Assembly: GCF_003025035.1 (NCBI RefSeq)
Contig: NZ_PYJN01000022.1
Location: 1 to 64,000 of the forward strand
Direction of reading: 5' to 3'
Length of the DNA: 64,000 nt
Source of the DNA: Rhizobium sp. SEMIA4064
GTDB taxonomy: Bacteria; Pseudomonadota; Alphaproteobacteria; Rhizobiales; Rhizobiaceae
Notes under the pieces: generated by a model
Databases searched by the model: none
Told to the model about the DNA's origin: nothing
What the model saw: only the letters and a program-made list of their open reading frames with translations
Part shown: piece after piece, positions 1 to 10,992 of the stretch
How positions within the stretch are numbered: position 1 is the first letter of the stretch
Layout: every line of letters starts with the position of its first letter
Made by a program: the position numbers and the translations under genes

Positions 1-675
1 ACCATCCTGACGGCCGCCACCTCGGTCGGCAAGAACGTCATGCCGCGGGTTGCAGCCCTGCTTGACGTCGCCCAGGTTTCGGAAATCATCGAAGTCGTGT
101 CGTCCGACACCTTCAAGCGGCCAATCTATGCCGGCAATGCCATCCAGACGGTGCAGGCAAGCGATGCCAGACGAGTGATCACCGTGCGCACCGCCTCGTT
201 TGCTTCCGCCACAGAGGGTGGTTCGGCCACCGTCGAGGCGATCGCGGCGGTCGCCAATCCCGGTCTGTCGACCTTCGTTGCCGACGCACTGTCGACCTCG
301 GATCGTCCGGAACTGACGTCTGCAAAGATCATCATCTCCGGTGGTCGCGCCCTCGGTTCGGCGGAAAAGTTCAAGGAAGTCATCCTGCCGGTTGCCGACA
401 AGCTCGGTGCTGCCGTCGGCGCAAGCCGTGCTGCCGTCGATGCCGGTTATGCGCCGAACGACTGGCAGGTCGGCCAGACCGGCAAGGTGGTGGCGCCGCA
501 GCTCTATATCGCCTGCGGCATATCCGGCGCCATCCAGCATCTCGCCGGCATGAAGGACAGCAAGGTCATCGTCGCCATCAACAAGGACGAAGAGGCCCCG
601 ATCTTCCAGATCGCCGACTATGGCCTCGTCGCGGACTTGTTCGAGGCGCTGCCCGAACTCGAAAAGGCGCTGTGA
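1..675 (+). CDS. etfA: Electron transfer flavoprotein subunit alpha (3' part)
   Basis: The frame is open from the first base, so only the C-terminal 224 residues are present and the true start lies outside the window. EtfA pairs with EtfB to carry electrons from acyl-CoA and related dehydrogenases to ETF-ubiquinone oxidoreductase. The visible part is the FAD-binding C-terminal domain, including the conserved GISGAIQH stretch and the following [11 protein letters not shown] segment near the end. Two small hairpins follow the stop (673-710). hbdA lies next on the same strand, which fits a fatty-acid or hydroxybutyrate oxidation context. The family assignment is secure; only the N-terminal domain is unseen. 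Confidence 0.95.
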   Translation, partial: TILTAATSVGKNVMPRVAALLDVAQVSEIIEVVSSDTFKRPIYAGNAIQTVQASDARRVITVRTASFASATEGGSATVEAIAAVANPGLSTFVADALSTSDRPELTSAKIIISGGRALGSAEKFKEVILPVADKLGAAVGASRAAVDAGYAPNDWQVGQTGKVVAPQLYIACGISGAIQHLAGMKDSKVIVAINKDEEAPIFQIADYGLVADLFEALPELEKAL

Positions 676-710
676 TCGCACCGATCACTCTCTTTCGCAG
701 TTGCGAAAGA
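673..710 (+). terminator. Tandem hairpins after etfA, possible terminator
   Basis: TGATCG/CGATCA (673-678 with 682-687) is followed by TCTTTCG/CGAAAGA with a 6-nt loop (691-697 with 704-710). No clear T-run follows, so this is a weak or Rho-assisted terminator candidate. Confidence 0.4.
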
Positions 711-823
711 CTGGAAAATTGTCCTTTATAGAGCTATCAATCTTGCCGGGCTAGAAATAGTCCGGCAAATTTATGATGCAAAGCATGGCGCGCCTTCAAG
801 AACGCGCCGCCGGGGAGTTGGCA

Positions 824-1702
824 ATGAGTTCGCTGAAGACGATTGGTATTATCGGCGCGGGCCAGATGGGCTGCGGTATTGCCCACGTGTCCGCCTTGGC
901 CGGCTACAAGGTTCACATCTACGATCTGTCGCAGGATCGCATCGAAAGCGGCCTTGCCACCATCAACGGCAACCTTGCCCGGCACGTCGCTTCCGGCAAG
1001 ATGAGCGACGAGGACCGCAAGGCGGCGTTGTCGCACATCACCGGCTCCTCCGATCTCAACGACCTTGCCCACGTCGATCTCGCAATCGAGGCCGCGACTG
1101 AGGACGAAAGCGTCAAGCGCAAGATCTACGCTCAGGTCTGTCCGATCCTGAAGCCCGAGGCGATCCTCGCCACCAACACCTCATCGCTGTCGATCACGCG
1201 GCTCGCATCCGCGACCGACCGGCCGGAACGCTTCATGGGCATCCATTTCATGAACCCGGTGCCGGTGATGAAGCTGGTCGAGCTAGTGCGCGGCATCGCC
1301 ACCGAGGAATCGACCTTCTCCGCCGCCAAAGACTACGTCACCTCGCTGGAAAAGACGATCACCGTGGCCGAAGACTTCCCGGCCTTCATCGTCAACCGCA
1401 TCCTGCTGCCGATGATCAACGAGGCGATCTATACGCTTTATGAAGGCGTCGGCACCGTCGATGCCATCGACACCGCCATGCGGCTCGGCGCCAACCACCC
1501 GATGGGCCCGCTGCAGCTCGCCGATTTCATTGGCCTCGACACCTGCCTGTCGATCATGCAGGTGCTGCATGACGGGCTCGCCGACTCCAAGTATCGCCCC
1601 TGCCCGCTGCTGGTGAAATATGTCGAAGCCGGCTGGCTCGGACGCAAATCCGGCCGTGGCTTCTACGACTATCGCGGCGAAGTGCCGGTTCCGACACGGT
1701 AG
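824..1702 (+). CDS. hbdA: 3-hydroxybutyryl-CoA dehydrogenase
   Basis: A 292-residue member of the 3-hydroxyacyl-CoA dehydrogenase family that interconverts 3-hydroxybutyryl-CoA and acetoacetyl-CoA with NAD(P). The N-terminal Rossmann fold shows GAGQMG at residues 11-16. The catalytic region has FMGIHFMNPVP with His141, and the C-terminal domain ends in the typical GRKSGRGFYDY. The start at 824 is preceded by GGGGAG at a good distance; an upstream ATG at 773 would add 17 poorly conserved residues. It follows etfA directly, which suits delivery of reducing power in acyl-CoA or polyhydroxybutyrate metabolism. Whether its main role is PHB turnover or butyrate metabolism cannot be read from the sequence. 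Confidence 0.92.
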   Translation: MSSLKTIGIIGAGQMGCGIAHVSALAGYKVHIYDLSQDRIESGLATINGNLARHVASGKMSDEDRKAALSHITGSSDLNDLAHVDLAIEAATEDESVKRKIYAQVCPILKPEAILATNTSSLSITRLASATDRPERFMGIHFMNPVPVMKLVELVRGIATEESTFSAAKDYVTSLEKTITVAEDFPAFIVNRILLPMINEAIYTLYEGVGTVDAIDTAMRLGANHPMGPLQLADFIGLDTCLSIMQVLHDGLADSKYRPCPLLVKYVEAGWLGRKSGRGFYDYRGEVPVPTR

Positions 1703-1734
1703 AATACCTCGCCCCCAATGGGGGTCTGAAGGAC

Positions 1735-1782
1735 GGGTTGAGACCTGTGGCTCAACCCCGGCAAAGGTCGCGCGAAAGCGCG
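1735..1782. terminator. Hairpins between convergent genes
   Basis: GGGTTGAG/CTCAACCC (1735-1742 with 1751-1758) is followed by CGCGC-GAAA-GCGCG (1769-1782). They fill the short gap between the converging hbdA and TPR genes and may stop transcription from both sides. No strong T-run is present. Confidence 0.4.
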
Positions 1783-1795
1783 TGGTGAGGGGACG

Positions 1796-3631
1796 TTACC
1801 GGGAAGCCAAAACCGATGCGCGGTACTCGTTGGCGCGCCGCTCCAGAAGCAGCTCAAACGATCGTTTGATTCTATTCACATGCGGCGTCTTATACTCAAA
1901 GCGCTCATTGTGAATGTGGATCAGCATCGAGGCGTTGACCTCGAAAATCACCACCCTGCCCTGGGAATCGAGCGAACAATCGATACCAAAATAATCGAGA
2001 CCGATCTGACGGCGGATGGCATCGAGGGCCGCCATGCCTTCTAGCCCGAAGACGCTGCCGGGATCGTTCAGAAAGGCCTCTTCCTCTTTGCGCATCCACT
2101 CGACGTCGGACATGCGCGTCGTGACATGATGCACCTTCCAGCCATCACCGATGGCCAGGTGATAGGGAAGTATCTCATCTCCGACGAAGACGAAGCGGTA
2201 CTTGCGGAAAAGCCTGTCGGGTGAACTGTAGTTGACGAAATCCGTCAGATAGAGGGTCTGCTCTCCGGCGTCCTCGGCAAAGCTCAGCAGGGCGCCGGCA
2301 TCCGCCACCAGTTCCATCATATCGCCGCCATGCTTGCCGGTATGACGCACGATCACCGGAAAGGCGCCGGTGTCGCCGTCACGCACCCGCCGGCACAGAT
2401 CTTTGGCCTCGATACGAATGGTCGTCGGCATGACCGCGTTCGCAACGCTGCTCAGGCGTCGCGAGATGGATTCGCGATCCGTCGCCAACATCAGCCGCGG
2501 GTGATTGACGACCGGCCTTTCCAGGGAATCGGCAACATCGATGGCAGACGCCATCACATCGAGCCCAAAATCAGTGTCCGAAACGAGATTGACGATGACA
2601 TCAACCCGATCGCTGCGGACTTGCGGGTCATTGCGATAACCACGCAAGATAAAGATCACCTCCGTGTCGAAGTAACTGTCTCTGATCAGATCCTCATAGG
2701 GCGTGTTGCCAGCTTCGGGTGAGAAGAGCAGCAGCACTCGAAACTTTGCTGGCCTTTTCGCCGCCGGATAGTTGCGGACGACGCCCATCTCGGCGACCGC
2801 CAGAAAACAAACATGCGCCGCCGCCGGATTTCCAAGCTTGAGCTCAAACTTTCCGCAAAGCATCAATGCTTCGCGATCGGTCGGCTCGACACGCAGCGCC
2901 CGTTGCGCCGTAGCTAGGCCCTCGCGCCAGCGACCGGTCGCCTCCAGCGCCTGCGCCTTGTTGCAGAGGCAGCGAAAATCCTCGGGAAAGCGCGACAATC
3001 CTTTGTCATAGGCTGCTATCGCCCTGTCGAAATCGCCGGATTTCTGGAGAATATCGCCAAGCCGCGACCACGATGTTGGGTCTTCGGGCGACTGATGGCA
3101 GTTGCGCAAGGCTTCTTGTATGGCTTCCGGCACATTGCGCAGCGACTCTACGACCTGGCTGCGCTTGGAAAAAGCCAGGCTGTAATCGCTCTTGAGAGCG
3201 ATTGCCCGCTCGAGACTCGAAAGCGCTTCGACCGAGCGCCCCACCTCCTCAAGCACGACACCATGGTTGTACCAGGATGCCGCGTCATCCGGCTGCGCGG
3301 CAACCACTCTCTCATAGCACTGCAGCGCCCGCGCAAGATCGCCGGTGTTTTGACATGCCATGCCAAGACCTGACATCGCATGTATGTAATCGGGTTTGAG
3401 GCGGAGCGCTGTTTCGAACCAAACGATGGCATCCTGCGGCCTGTCGACGTTCAGCAGCAAGAAACCCAGCGTATTGGACGCGATCGGTTCACGGCTGACA
3501 AGCTCGCCAGCCGATAGAAACAGATTGATAGCATCCTCGTAGCTGCCAGCACCCATCAAGGTCGCAGCCTGGATCAGGATGGAGGGAAGCGCTGATGCAT
3601 CGGGCAGAGTATGGGCCGGAGACTGATTCAT
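1796..3631 (-). CDS. TPR protein with ATP-grasp-like C-terminal domain
   Basis: A 611-residue cytoplasmic protein with no signal peptide. Residues about 20-285 form at least six tetratricopeptide repeats, with the usual pattern of Gly/Ala at position 8, Ala at 20 and Pro near 32. Residues about 295-605 form a separate domain. It opens with a FRVLLLFSPEAGN strand, has a central basic and glycine-rich RHTGKHGGDMMELV stretch, and near the end shows FGIDCSLDSQGRVVIFEVNAS, the acidic-then-Asn pattern of ATP-grasp ligases binding Mg-ATP. The substrate is unknown. It sits downstream of tlpA on the same strand, 127 nt away. TPR detection is firm; the ATP-grasp call is inferred from the motif pattern. 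A peptide- or protein-modifying ligase is possible but unproven. Confidence 0.8.
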   Translation of the reverse strand: MNQSPAHTLPDASALPSILIQAATLMGAGSYEDAINLFLSAGELVSREPIASNTLGFLLLNVDRPQDAIVWFETALRLKPDYIHAMSGLGMACQNTGDLARALQCYERVVAAQPDDAASWYNHGVVLEEVGRSVEALSSLERAIALKSDYSLAFSKRSQVVESLRNVPEAIQEALRNCHQSPEDPTSWSRLGDILQKSGDFDRAIAAYDKGLSRFPEDFRCLCNKAQALEATGRWREGLATAQRALRVEPTDREALMLCGKFELKLGNPAAAHVCFLAVAEMGVVRNYPAAKRPAKFRVLLLFSPEAGNTPYEDLIRDSYFDTEVIFILRGYRNDPQVRSDRVDVIVNLVSDTDFGLDVMASAIDVADSLERPVVNHPRLMLATDRESISRRLSSVANAVMPTTIRIEAKDLCRRVRDGDTGAFPVIVRHTGKHGGDMMELVADAGALLSFAEDAGEQTLYLTDFVNYSSPDRLFRKYRFVFVGDEILPYHLAIGDGWKVHHVTTRMSDVEWMRKEEEAFLNDPGSVFGLEGMAALDAIRRQIGLDYFGIDCSLDSQGRVVIFEVNASMLIHIHNERFEYKTPHVNRIKRSFELLLERRANEYRASVLASR

Positions 3632-3758
3632 CTGGATCGATTTTCAAACAGAGAACGGGTTGGGCGATTGCCCTAGTCTCTCATCCGGGCCTTACCCGAG
3701 GATGACCCCGTATTCGATCAGATCCAAATCTCGTGTCTCACGATGCGCGCAAACGGCC

Positions 3759-4424
3759 TCACAGCGCTATCGCAGCCTTCACCAGGCTCTTTGCGTCCTC
3801 GCTGTCCCATGCCGCCGGCCCGTTCATGGCCGAGACGAGGCAGCCCTTGCCGTCGATCAGCAGCGTCACCGGCAGGCCGAAAGCAAGGCCCTGCTTCTTC
3901 AGCGCATTGAAGACGCCCATGGTGCTGTCACGATAATAGCCGAGCTTGTCGATGCCGTAATCCGTGCGGAACGTCTTCGGCTTTTCGTCGTCGCCCGTAT
4001 CGATATTGACGGCGACGACCTCGAACTTGTCATTGCCCAAGCTTTTCTGCAACGCGTTCAGCGCCGGCATTTCTTCGCGGCACGGCACGCACCATGTCGC
4101 CCAGACATTGAGAAGCAAGGTCTTGCCGGAGAAACTGCCGACCGACAGCGGCTGGCCGTCCGGCCCCTTGAAGGCAACATTCTGCAGCGAGATCGGCGTC
4201 TGCGGCGCAGCCATGGCAGCGACCTGACCCTTGGTAAAGGGCGTCAAAGCTGCGGCGCGATCCTTTGCCGTATCGCATTGCCCGGATGAGGCCGTTTCAC
4301 CAACGCCATTGCCATACCCCGCCTCCTTCACGTATACCGCTGCCGCGCCCGCAATAACCCCAGCGACGGCGGCAAGCAGAACGAGTTTCATAGACGGCAG
4401 ACCGAACGGCTTCTTTGCTGTCAT
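3759..4424 (-). CDS. tlpA: TlpA-family thiol:disulfide interchange protein
   Basis: A 221-residue membrane-anchored thioredoxin-like protein. One hydrophobic segment at residues about 12-32 anchors it, with the thioredoxin domain in the periplasm. The active site is WCVPC at residues 111-115 (Cys112 and Cys115). TlpA/CycY-type proteins reduce disulfides for cytochrome c or cytochrome oxidase copper-site maturation; which applies here is not evident. The ATG at 4424 has GGAG 6 nt upstream. It diverges from argH with only 23 nt between start codons, so the two promoters must overlap each other or the coding regions. Confidence 0.88.
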   Translation of the reverse strand: MTAKKPFGLPSMKLVLLAAVAGVIAGAAAVYVKEAGYGNGVGETASSGQCDTAKDRAAALTPFTKGQVAAMAAPQTPISLQNVAFKGPDGQPLSVGSFSGKTLLLNVWATWCVPCREEMPALNALQKSLGNDKFEVVAVNIDTGDDEKPKTFRTDYGIDKLGYYRDSTMGVFNALKKQGLAFGLPVTLLIDGKGCLVSAMNGPAAWDSEDAKSLVKAAIAL

Positions 4425-4447
4425 TACATTCTCCAGGTAGGCATCTC

Positions 4448-5848
<1,401 letters not shown>

Positions 5849-5947
5849 GAAAATCGCCGAAAATCACAATCAACAATCAGGGTGCACAAGGCCCGGAAAC
5901 TTCGCTATGAAGGACTGCTTCCGCGTTTGCCGCCCAAGAGGATTTCG

Positions 5948-6142
5948 ATGCAGATCAACATGCCGCATATCATCCGCCTGGCCGTCGTGCTTTCGGTCAT
6001 CGGCCTTGCCGTCGTCGGATGTGGCCGCAAGGGCGATCTTGATCCGCCAAGTGCAGCGGCAACCAAGGGCGGTGACGTCTCCAAGCCGACGAAACAGCCG
6101 GGCACCGAGGACAAGAAGTTCCTCCTCGATCCGCTTCTCTAA
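5948..6142 (+). CDS. lptM: LptM-like small lipoprotein
   Basis: A 64-residue lipoprotein starting at 5948 behind AGAGG. A hydrophobic N-terminus ends in the lipobox VVGC, immediately followed by GRKGDLDPP, the hallmark of the LptM (YifL) family. In E. coli LptM binds the LptDE translocon and helps LptD oxidation, so a role in LPS export at the outer membrane is likely. The rest is a short polar tail. It lies between argH and lysA, 13 nt before lysA, an arrangement I know from other alphaproteobacteria. An upstream in-frame ATG at 5882 would put 22 non-signal residues before the lipobox and is rejected. Confidence 0.85.
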   Translation: MQINMPHIIRLAVVLSVIGLAVVGCGRKGDLDPPSAAATKGGDVSKPTKQPGTEDKKFLLDPLL

Positions 6143-6155
6143 ACAGGCCTCGACC

Positions 6156-7427
6156 GTGAACCATTTTCAATATCGCGACGGCATTCTCTACGCCGAGGAC
6201 GTTCCCGTTCCGGAAATCGCCAAGGCGGTCGGCACGCCATTCTACGTCTATTCGACGGCAACCCTCGAGCGTCACTACCGCGTCTTCTCCGAAGCCTTCG
6301 GCGATGTCGACGCCATGGTCTGCTATGCGATGAAGGCCAATTCCAACCAGGCGGTGCTGAAGACCCTCGGCCGGCTCGGCGCCGGCGTCGACGTCGTGTC
6401 CGTCGGCGAACTGCATCGTGCTCTGGCCGCCGGCATCCCGGCAAGCCGCATCATGTTCTCCGGCGTCGGCAAGACTGCTGAGGAGATGGATGTGGCGCTT
6501 GAAGCCGGCATTTACTGCTTCAACGTCGAATCCGAGCCGGAACTGGAAGTGCTGAACCAGCGCGCCGTCCGCGCCGGTAAGGTCGCTCCCGTTTCCTTCC
6601 GCATCAATCCCGACGTCGATGCCCGCACGCATGCGAAGATTTCGACCGGCAAGAAGGAAAACAAGTTCGGCATCTCGTGGGAGCGTGCCCGCGCCGTCTA
6701 CGGCCGCGCCGCCAATTTGCCGGGCATCAAGGTCACCGGCATCGACATGCATATCGGCAGCCAGATCACCGAGCTGCAACCCTTCGAGGACGCCTTCAAG
6801 CTGCTGCGCGATCTCGTCGAGACGCTGCGCGGCGACGGCCACGATATCCACCATGTCGATATCGGCGGCGGCCTCGGCATTCCCTACCGCGACGACAACG
6901 ATCCGCCGCCGGCGCCGGAAGCCTATGCCCACATCGTCAAGAATCAGTTGAGCGGCCTGAGCTGCAAGATCGTCACCGAGCCCGGCCGCCTGATCGTCGG
7001 CAATGCCGGCATCCTGGTGACCGAGGTGATCTACGTGAAGGATGGCGGCCACAAGACTTTCGTCATTGTTGACGGCGCCATGAACGACCTGATCCGCCCG
7101 ACGCTTTACGAGGCCTATCACGAAATTCGTGCCGTCGAGATCACCGCCGCCAATGCCCCGCGCATCAAGGCCGACGTCGTCGGCCCGGTCTGCGAGACCG
7201 GCGACTATTTGGCGCTCGACCGTGAAATGGCGATGCCGAAGCCCGGCGATCTGCTGGCCGTCAGCTCCGGCGGCGCTTATGGCGCGGTGCAGGCCGGCAC
7301 CTATAACAGCCGGCTTCTGGTGCCCGAAGTGTTGGTCAAGGGCAGCAAATTCCATGTCATTCGGCCGCGCAAGACCTATGACGAGCTGATTGGCCTCGAT
7401 TCGATCCCGCCCTGGTTCGACGTGTGA
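6156..7427 (+). CDS. lysA: Diaminopimelate decarboxylase
   Basis: A 423-residue PLP enzyme (fold type III) that decarboxylates meso-diaminopimelate to lysine. The PLP lysine is Lys60 in VCYAMKANSN. Glycine-rich phosphate-binding segments follow (HVDIGGGLGIPY), then EPGR, and the second-subunit catalytic Cys is in GPVCETGDYLA near residue 350. The start is GTG at 6156, 13 nt after lptM, with a short AGG upstream; in-frame sequence further upstream overlaps argH and lptM and has no homology pattern. It completes an argH-lptM-lysA cluster. Confidence 0.95.
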   Translation: MNHFQYRDGILYAEDVPVPEIAKAVGTPFYVYSTATLERHYRVFSEAFGDVDAMVCYAMKANSNQAVLKTLGRLGAGVDVVSVGELHRALAAGIPASRIMFSGVGKTAEEMDVALEAGIYCFNVESEPELEVLNQRAVRAGKVAPVSFRINPDVDARTHAKISTGKKENKFGISWERARAVYGRAANLPGIKVTGIDMHIGSQITELQPFEDAFKLLRDLVETLRGDGHDIHHVDIGGGLGIPYRDDNDPPPAPEAYAHIVKNQLSGLSCKIVTEPGRLIVGNAGILVTEVIYVKDGGHKTFVIVDGAMNDLIRPTLYEAYHEIRAVEITAANAPRIKADVVGPVCETGDYLALDREMAMPKPGDLLAVSSGGAYGAVQAGTYNSRLLVPEVLVKGSKFHVIRPRKTYDELIGLDSIPPWFDV

Positions 7428-7677
7428 GTTCGGAAATCCGAGCCGATTTTCGATGAAATTCACGCGCTATGCCCGACCAAAGAGCTTGATCACGTTTCGG
7501 CGAAATCCGATGAAAAAGCGGCCTTCACCACCGCTTGCCCTCGTCTTCGCCACAAAGAATGTTATCTTCCTGTGAAAGGCGTCTCGCCGGGCGCCATGAT
7601 TGCGGGCCGATGCGACGCCCCAGCGTCTCCAACAGAGAGATAGCCATCAACGTCAGATCGGGGAGAAAACCGGACCG

Positions 7678-10455
7678 ATGACCAGCCCCAGCAACCTCAA
7701 GAAGGGCGCGCTCGCCACCCGTCCGGCGCTGGCGCGGCTGGTTGCGGTCAAGCGTCTCTTTGCGCGGCTGGTCCTGACATCCGAACAAATCTTGCCCCTG
7801 CTGCTGGTGCCGCTTTCGATCCTGGCTCTTTTCCTGTCTGCAGCCTGGTTCGGTATTTTCCGCATCGCCCCGGATGTTCTGCGCCTCGGCCTGCTTGCCG
7901 TTTTCGCCATCGCCTTCGCCGTCTCCATTTTCCCCTTCCGCCGCCTGCGCTGGCCGACGGTCGCCGAAGCCGACCGGATGCTGGAGGAGCGTAACGGCCT
8001 CGCCCATCAGCCGGTCACCGTGCAGGAGGACGAGCCAGCCTTCGACACGCCCTTTGCCCGGGCGCTGTGGCGGGAGCATCAGGTGCGCATGGCGGCGCGG
8101 ATCGCCGCTCTGGACGCCGGCCTGCCACGTCCTGACATCGCCCGCTACGACCGCTTCGCACTTCGCACCATTCCTGCGCTGCTGCTGGTGACGGCATTCA
8201 GCTTTTCCATGTCCAACGGCGGCGGCTCGCTGACCGATGCCTTCACCGCTCCGGCCGTGACGTCCGTCAATCCGGATCTGCGCGTCGATGCCTGGGTGAC
8301 GCCGCCCTATTATACCGGTGGGGCGCCCGTCTACCTGACGGGCAGTGCCGCCAATACCGGTGACAGCGTCAACGTACCGCAATTCTCCGAACTGACCGTG
8401 CGCGTCACCGGCGCTACAACGGACGAGAAGGTACTGTTTCAGGCCGCCGGCAGCGACAATGACGCCGAGATTCCCGAGCAGGCCGCGGATGCGAGCAAGC
8501 AGCCGGCAAACGGCAATGCCGCCACGCCTCCGACCGTACAACCGGTGTCGAATAACGCCGCCGCCCCGGCCGGCACCGACGCCATGGTCGCCCGCACCCA
8601 TGTGCTGAAGCTCGAAAAGGGCGGCAAGCTCACCGTCAACGGGAAATCCTGGTCTTTCAAAGTCGTCGCCGACAAGCCGCCAGAAATCGCCTTCGACGGC
8701 ATTCCGCACGCAACCGCCAACGGCGCGCTCGAAATCGGCTTCAAAGTCAAGGATGACTACGGCGTCGAAGAGGCCCATGCCGAAATCGTGCCTGTCGAGA
8801 CCGATCCCCAGGCGACGCCCCTCTATGGCCTGCCGGAATACAGGCTGGAGATTTCGCGCCGCGACCGCCGCAACGGCAAGGGGCTGGCAAACCACGACCT
8901 GACGCAGGACCCGCTTGCCGGCAAGCAGGTGCGTATCACCCTCGTCGCGCGTGACGGCGCTGGTCAGACCGGCCGCAGCGCGCCCTATGAAATGACCCTC
9001 CCCTCGCGCAATTTCAGCGAGCCACTCGCCGCCGCCGTTGCCGAGGAACGCCAGATTTTTGCGCTGGATACCCGCAAGATGCCCGAGGCGATTGAACTCA
9101 ATCAATCGCTGACGATCCGCCCGAACGAGACGATCCCCGATCTCGGCAATTACCTGCTGCTCAAATCGGCGCTGACACGCATGAAGCTCGCTCACGGCGA
9201 TATCGCGCTGAAGGATACCGCCGACTACCTGTGGCAGATCGCGCTCGGCATGGAAGACGCGCAACTGACCGATGCGGAGAAGGCCCTTCGCGACGCGCAG
9301 CAGAAGCTATCCGAGGCTCTGCAGCGCAATGCCTCCGACGCCGAGATCAAGAAGCTGACGGACGAACTGCGCAAGGCGATGAACGACTATATGAAGGAGC
9401 TCGCCGAGCGCATGAAGAACATGCCGGCGCAGCCGAACCAGAAGTCGGCCAACATTCTGCGCCAGCAGGATCTGCAGCGGATGATGGACCAGATTGAAAA
9501 TCTCGCCCGCTCCGGCAATCGTGAAGCGGCGCAGCAGATGCTTTCCGAACTGCAGCAGATGATGAACAACCTGCAGGCAGGCAGGCCGCAGCGCGGCCAG
9601 AACCAGCAGCAGGGCGAAGCCAACGACAAGATGCGCCAGCAGATGGACAAGCTCGGCCGCATCCTGCGCGACCAGCAGAAGCTGATGGAGCAGACCTTCA
9701 AGCTCGACCAGGCCATGCGCGACCGCATGCAGCGCGGCGATCCCAACGAGGATGGCGACGATGCGCTGAACCAGCCTATGCCGGATCTGAATGATCCGAC
9801 GCAGCAGGACCAAGGGCAGCAGGATCAGGGCCAACGGGATCGGCAGCAAGGCCAGAACCAGCAGGGCCAAAATCAGCAAGGCCAACAACAGGGCCAAAAG
9901 CAGCAGGACGGCAATCAGACGGACAACATGACCGCCGATCAACTGCGCGATGCCCTGAAGCAATTGCGCAAGCAGCAGGATGAACTCGGCAAGCAGCTCG
10001 GCGAACTGCAAAAGGACCTGGGCTCCATGGGCATGAAGCCGAACCAGAATTACGGCAAGGCCCAACAGGAAATGAAGGGCGCCTCCGGAGACCTCGCCCA
10101 GGGCAACGGCGAAGCCGCCGTACAGGGCCAGGGCCGCGCCCTCGACGCACTGCGCAAGGGTACACGCGACATGATGAATCAGCTTATGGCGCAGATGCAA
10201 CAGCAGCAGGGTCAGGGCCAGGGGCAGCAGCAAGGTCAGGCCGGCCAGGGTAATCAGAACGGCCGCGATCCGCTTGGCCGTCTGCGCAATGGCGACCCCT
10301 TCGGCGACGACGCCAATGAGAATAAGGTGCCCGATCGCATCGATCCACAGCGCGCCCGCGAAATCCTGGATGCGATCCGCGAGCGGCTGAGCAACAATCC
10401 GTCATTGTCGGAAGAACGGCGTTATCTCGAACGCCTACTCAATTTGGGCCAATAA
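7678..10455 (+). CDS. TIGR02302-type large membrane protein with Gln-rich tail
   Basis: A 925-residue protein that I match to the alphaproteobacterial TIGR02302/DUF4175 family of unknown function. Hydrophobic segments lie at residues about 40-60, 66-85 and 164-178. A large, probably extracytoplasmic, middle part follows. The last third is helical and extremely rich in Gln, with low-complexity stretches at about 638-760 and 838-860 made of repeated QQGQ-type units, then a charged C-terminus. The start at 7678 has GGGGAG upstream. It lies between lysA and cpdR. The low-complexity tail may be coiled-coil or disordered. No enzymatic motif was seen. Confidence 0.82.
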   Translation: MTSPSNLKKGALATRPALARLVAVKRLFARLVLTSEQILPLLLVPLSILALFLSAAWFGIFRIAPDVLRLGLLAVFAIAFAVSIFPFRRLRWPTVAEADRMLEERNGLAHQPVTVQEDEPAFDTPFARALWREHQVRMAARIAALDAGLPRPDIARYDRFALRTIPALLLVTAFSFSMSNGGGSLTDAFTAPAVTSVNPDLRVDAWVTPPYYTGGAPVYLTGSAANTGDSVNVPQFSELTVRVTGATTDEKVLFQAAGSDNDAEIPEQAADASKQPANGNAATPPTVQPVSNNAAAPAGTDAMVARTHVLKLEKGGKLTVNGKSWSFKVVADKPPEIAFDGIPHATANGALEIGFKVKDDYGVEEAHAEIVPVETDPQATPLYGLPEYRLEISRRDRRNGKGLANHDLTQDPLAGKQVRITLVARDGAGQTGRSAPYEMTLPSRNFSEPLAAAVAEERQIFALDTRKMPEAIELNQSLTIRPNETIPDLGNYLLLKSALTRMKLAHGDIALKDTADYLWQIALGMEDAQLTDAEKALRDAQQKLSEALQRNASDAEIKKLTDELRKAMNDYMKELAERMKNMPAQPNQKSANILRQQDLQRMMDQIENLARSGNREAAQQMLSELQQMMNNLQAGRPQRGQNQQQGEANDKMRQQMDKLGRILRDQQKLMEQTFKLDQAMRDRMQRGDPNEDGDDALNQPMPDLNDPTQQDQGQQDQGQRDRQQGQNQQGQNQQGQQQGQKQQDGNQTDNMTADQLRDALKQLRKQQDELGKQLGELQKDLGSMGMKPNQNYGKAQQEMKGASGDLAQGNGEAAVQGQGRALDALRKGTRDMMNQLMAQMQQQQGQGQGQQQGQAGQGNQNGRDPLGRLRNGDPFGDDANENKVPDRIDPQRAREILDAIRERLSNNPSLSEERRYLERLLNLGQ

Positions 10456-10510
10456 GGGGTCACCCCCGCTTCGCCGCTATCGGCGAAGCCTATTCCGATG
10501 ATCTTGCCGC

Positions 10511-10870
10511 TTAGGCAGCAAGCGCGCGGGCAACCGCCTTGCGGATATCCGGCAAAGCGAAGGGCTTGGAAACGACATCGACGATCTTTTCCATGAGATC
10601 GTCGGCGCGTTCGCGCTGTTCCGCATAGCCGGTCATCAAGAGGATCTTCATGCCAGGGCAAGTCGAGGCAGCCTGATGCGCCAATTCGATGCCGTCCATC
10701 ACCGGCATGCGGATATCGGAGAGCAGCAGGTCGTAAGCGCCCTGCTTCAGTTTTTCCAAACCTTCGGCGCCATCGGCCGCCTCTTCGGTCTCGTGGCCGT
10801 CCAAGCGCAGGGCTCGGGCGACAAAGGTGCGAAGAGAATCTTCGTCTTCCGTGATCAGAATTTTTGCCAT
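10511..10870 (-). CDS. cpdR: CpdR-type single-domain response regulator
   Basis: A 119-residue protein consisting only of a receiver domain. It has the acidic pair EDED at 8-11, the phosphoacceptor Asp52 in LLSDIRMP, Thr80 in LLMTGYA and Lys102 in SKPF. CpdR in Caulobacter and rhizobia is part of the CckA-ChpT phosphorelay and, when unphosphorylated, directs ClpXP to degrade cell-cycle substrates. The protein ends in Ala-Ala, as in CpdR, which is itself a ClpXP substrate. The position downstream of and convergent with the TIGR02302 gene supports the call. A generic CheY-like regulator is the alternative. Confidence 0.85.
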   Translation of the reverse strand: MAKILITEDEDSLRTFVARALRLDGHETEEAADGAEGLEKLKQGAYDLLLSDIRMPVMDGIELAHQAASTCPGMKILLMTGYAEQRERADDLMEKIVDVVSKPFALPDIRKAVARALAA

Positions 10871-10992
10871 GGTCTATGCTCCGTGGTCCGTCATGTTCCG
10901 CGACCGAAATCACCAGAATTCCGTTTGCGATAGGTAAACGACGGTGGTGCGATGCGGCTCCGTGGTTAATGAGTCGTCATCGCTGGAGCGTA

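Noticed and set aside
5997..7463. Long minus-strand open frame opposite lysA
   Set aside because: The shadow of a GC-rich gene; the plus strand has clear DapDC motifs. The same applies to long antisense frames at 7525-9264, 30029-31816, 38582-39769, 48862-50103, 56192-59289 and 62244-63779.
9780..9910. Tandem-repeat or microsatellite in the TIGR02302 gene
   Set aside because: It reflects repeated Gln codons in a coding region. Unit length is irregular and it gives no array.
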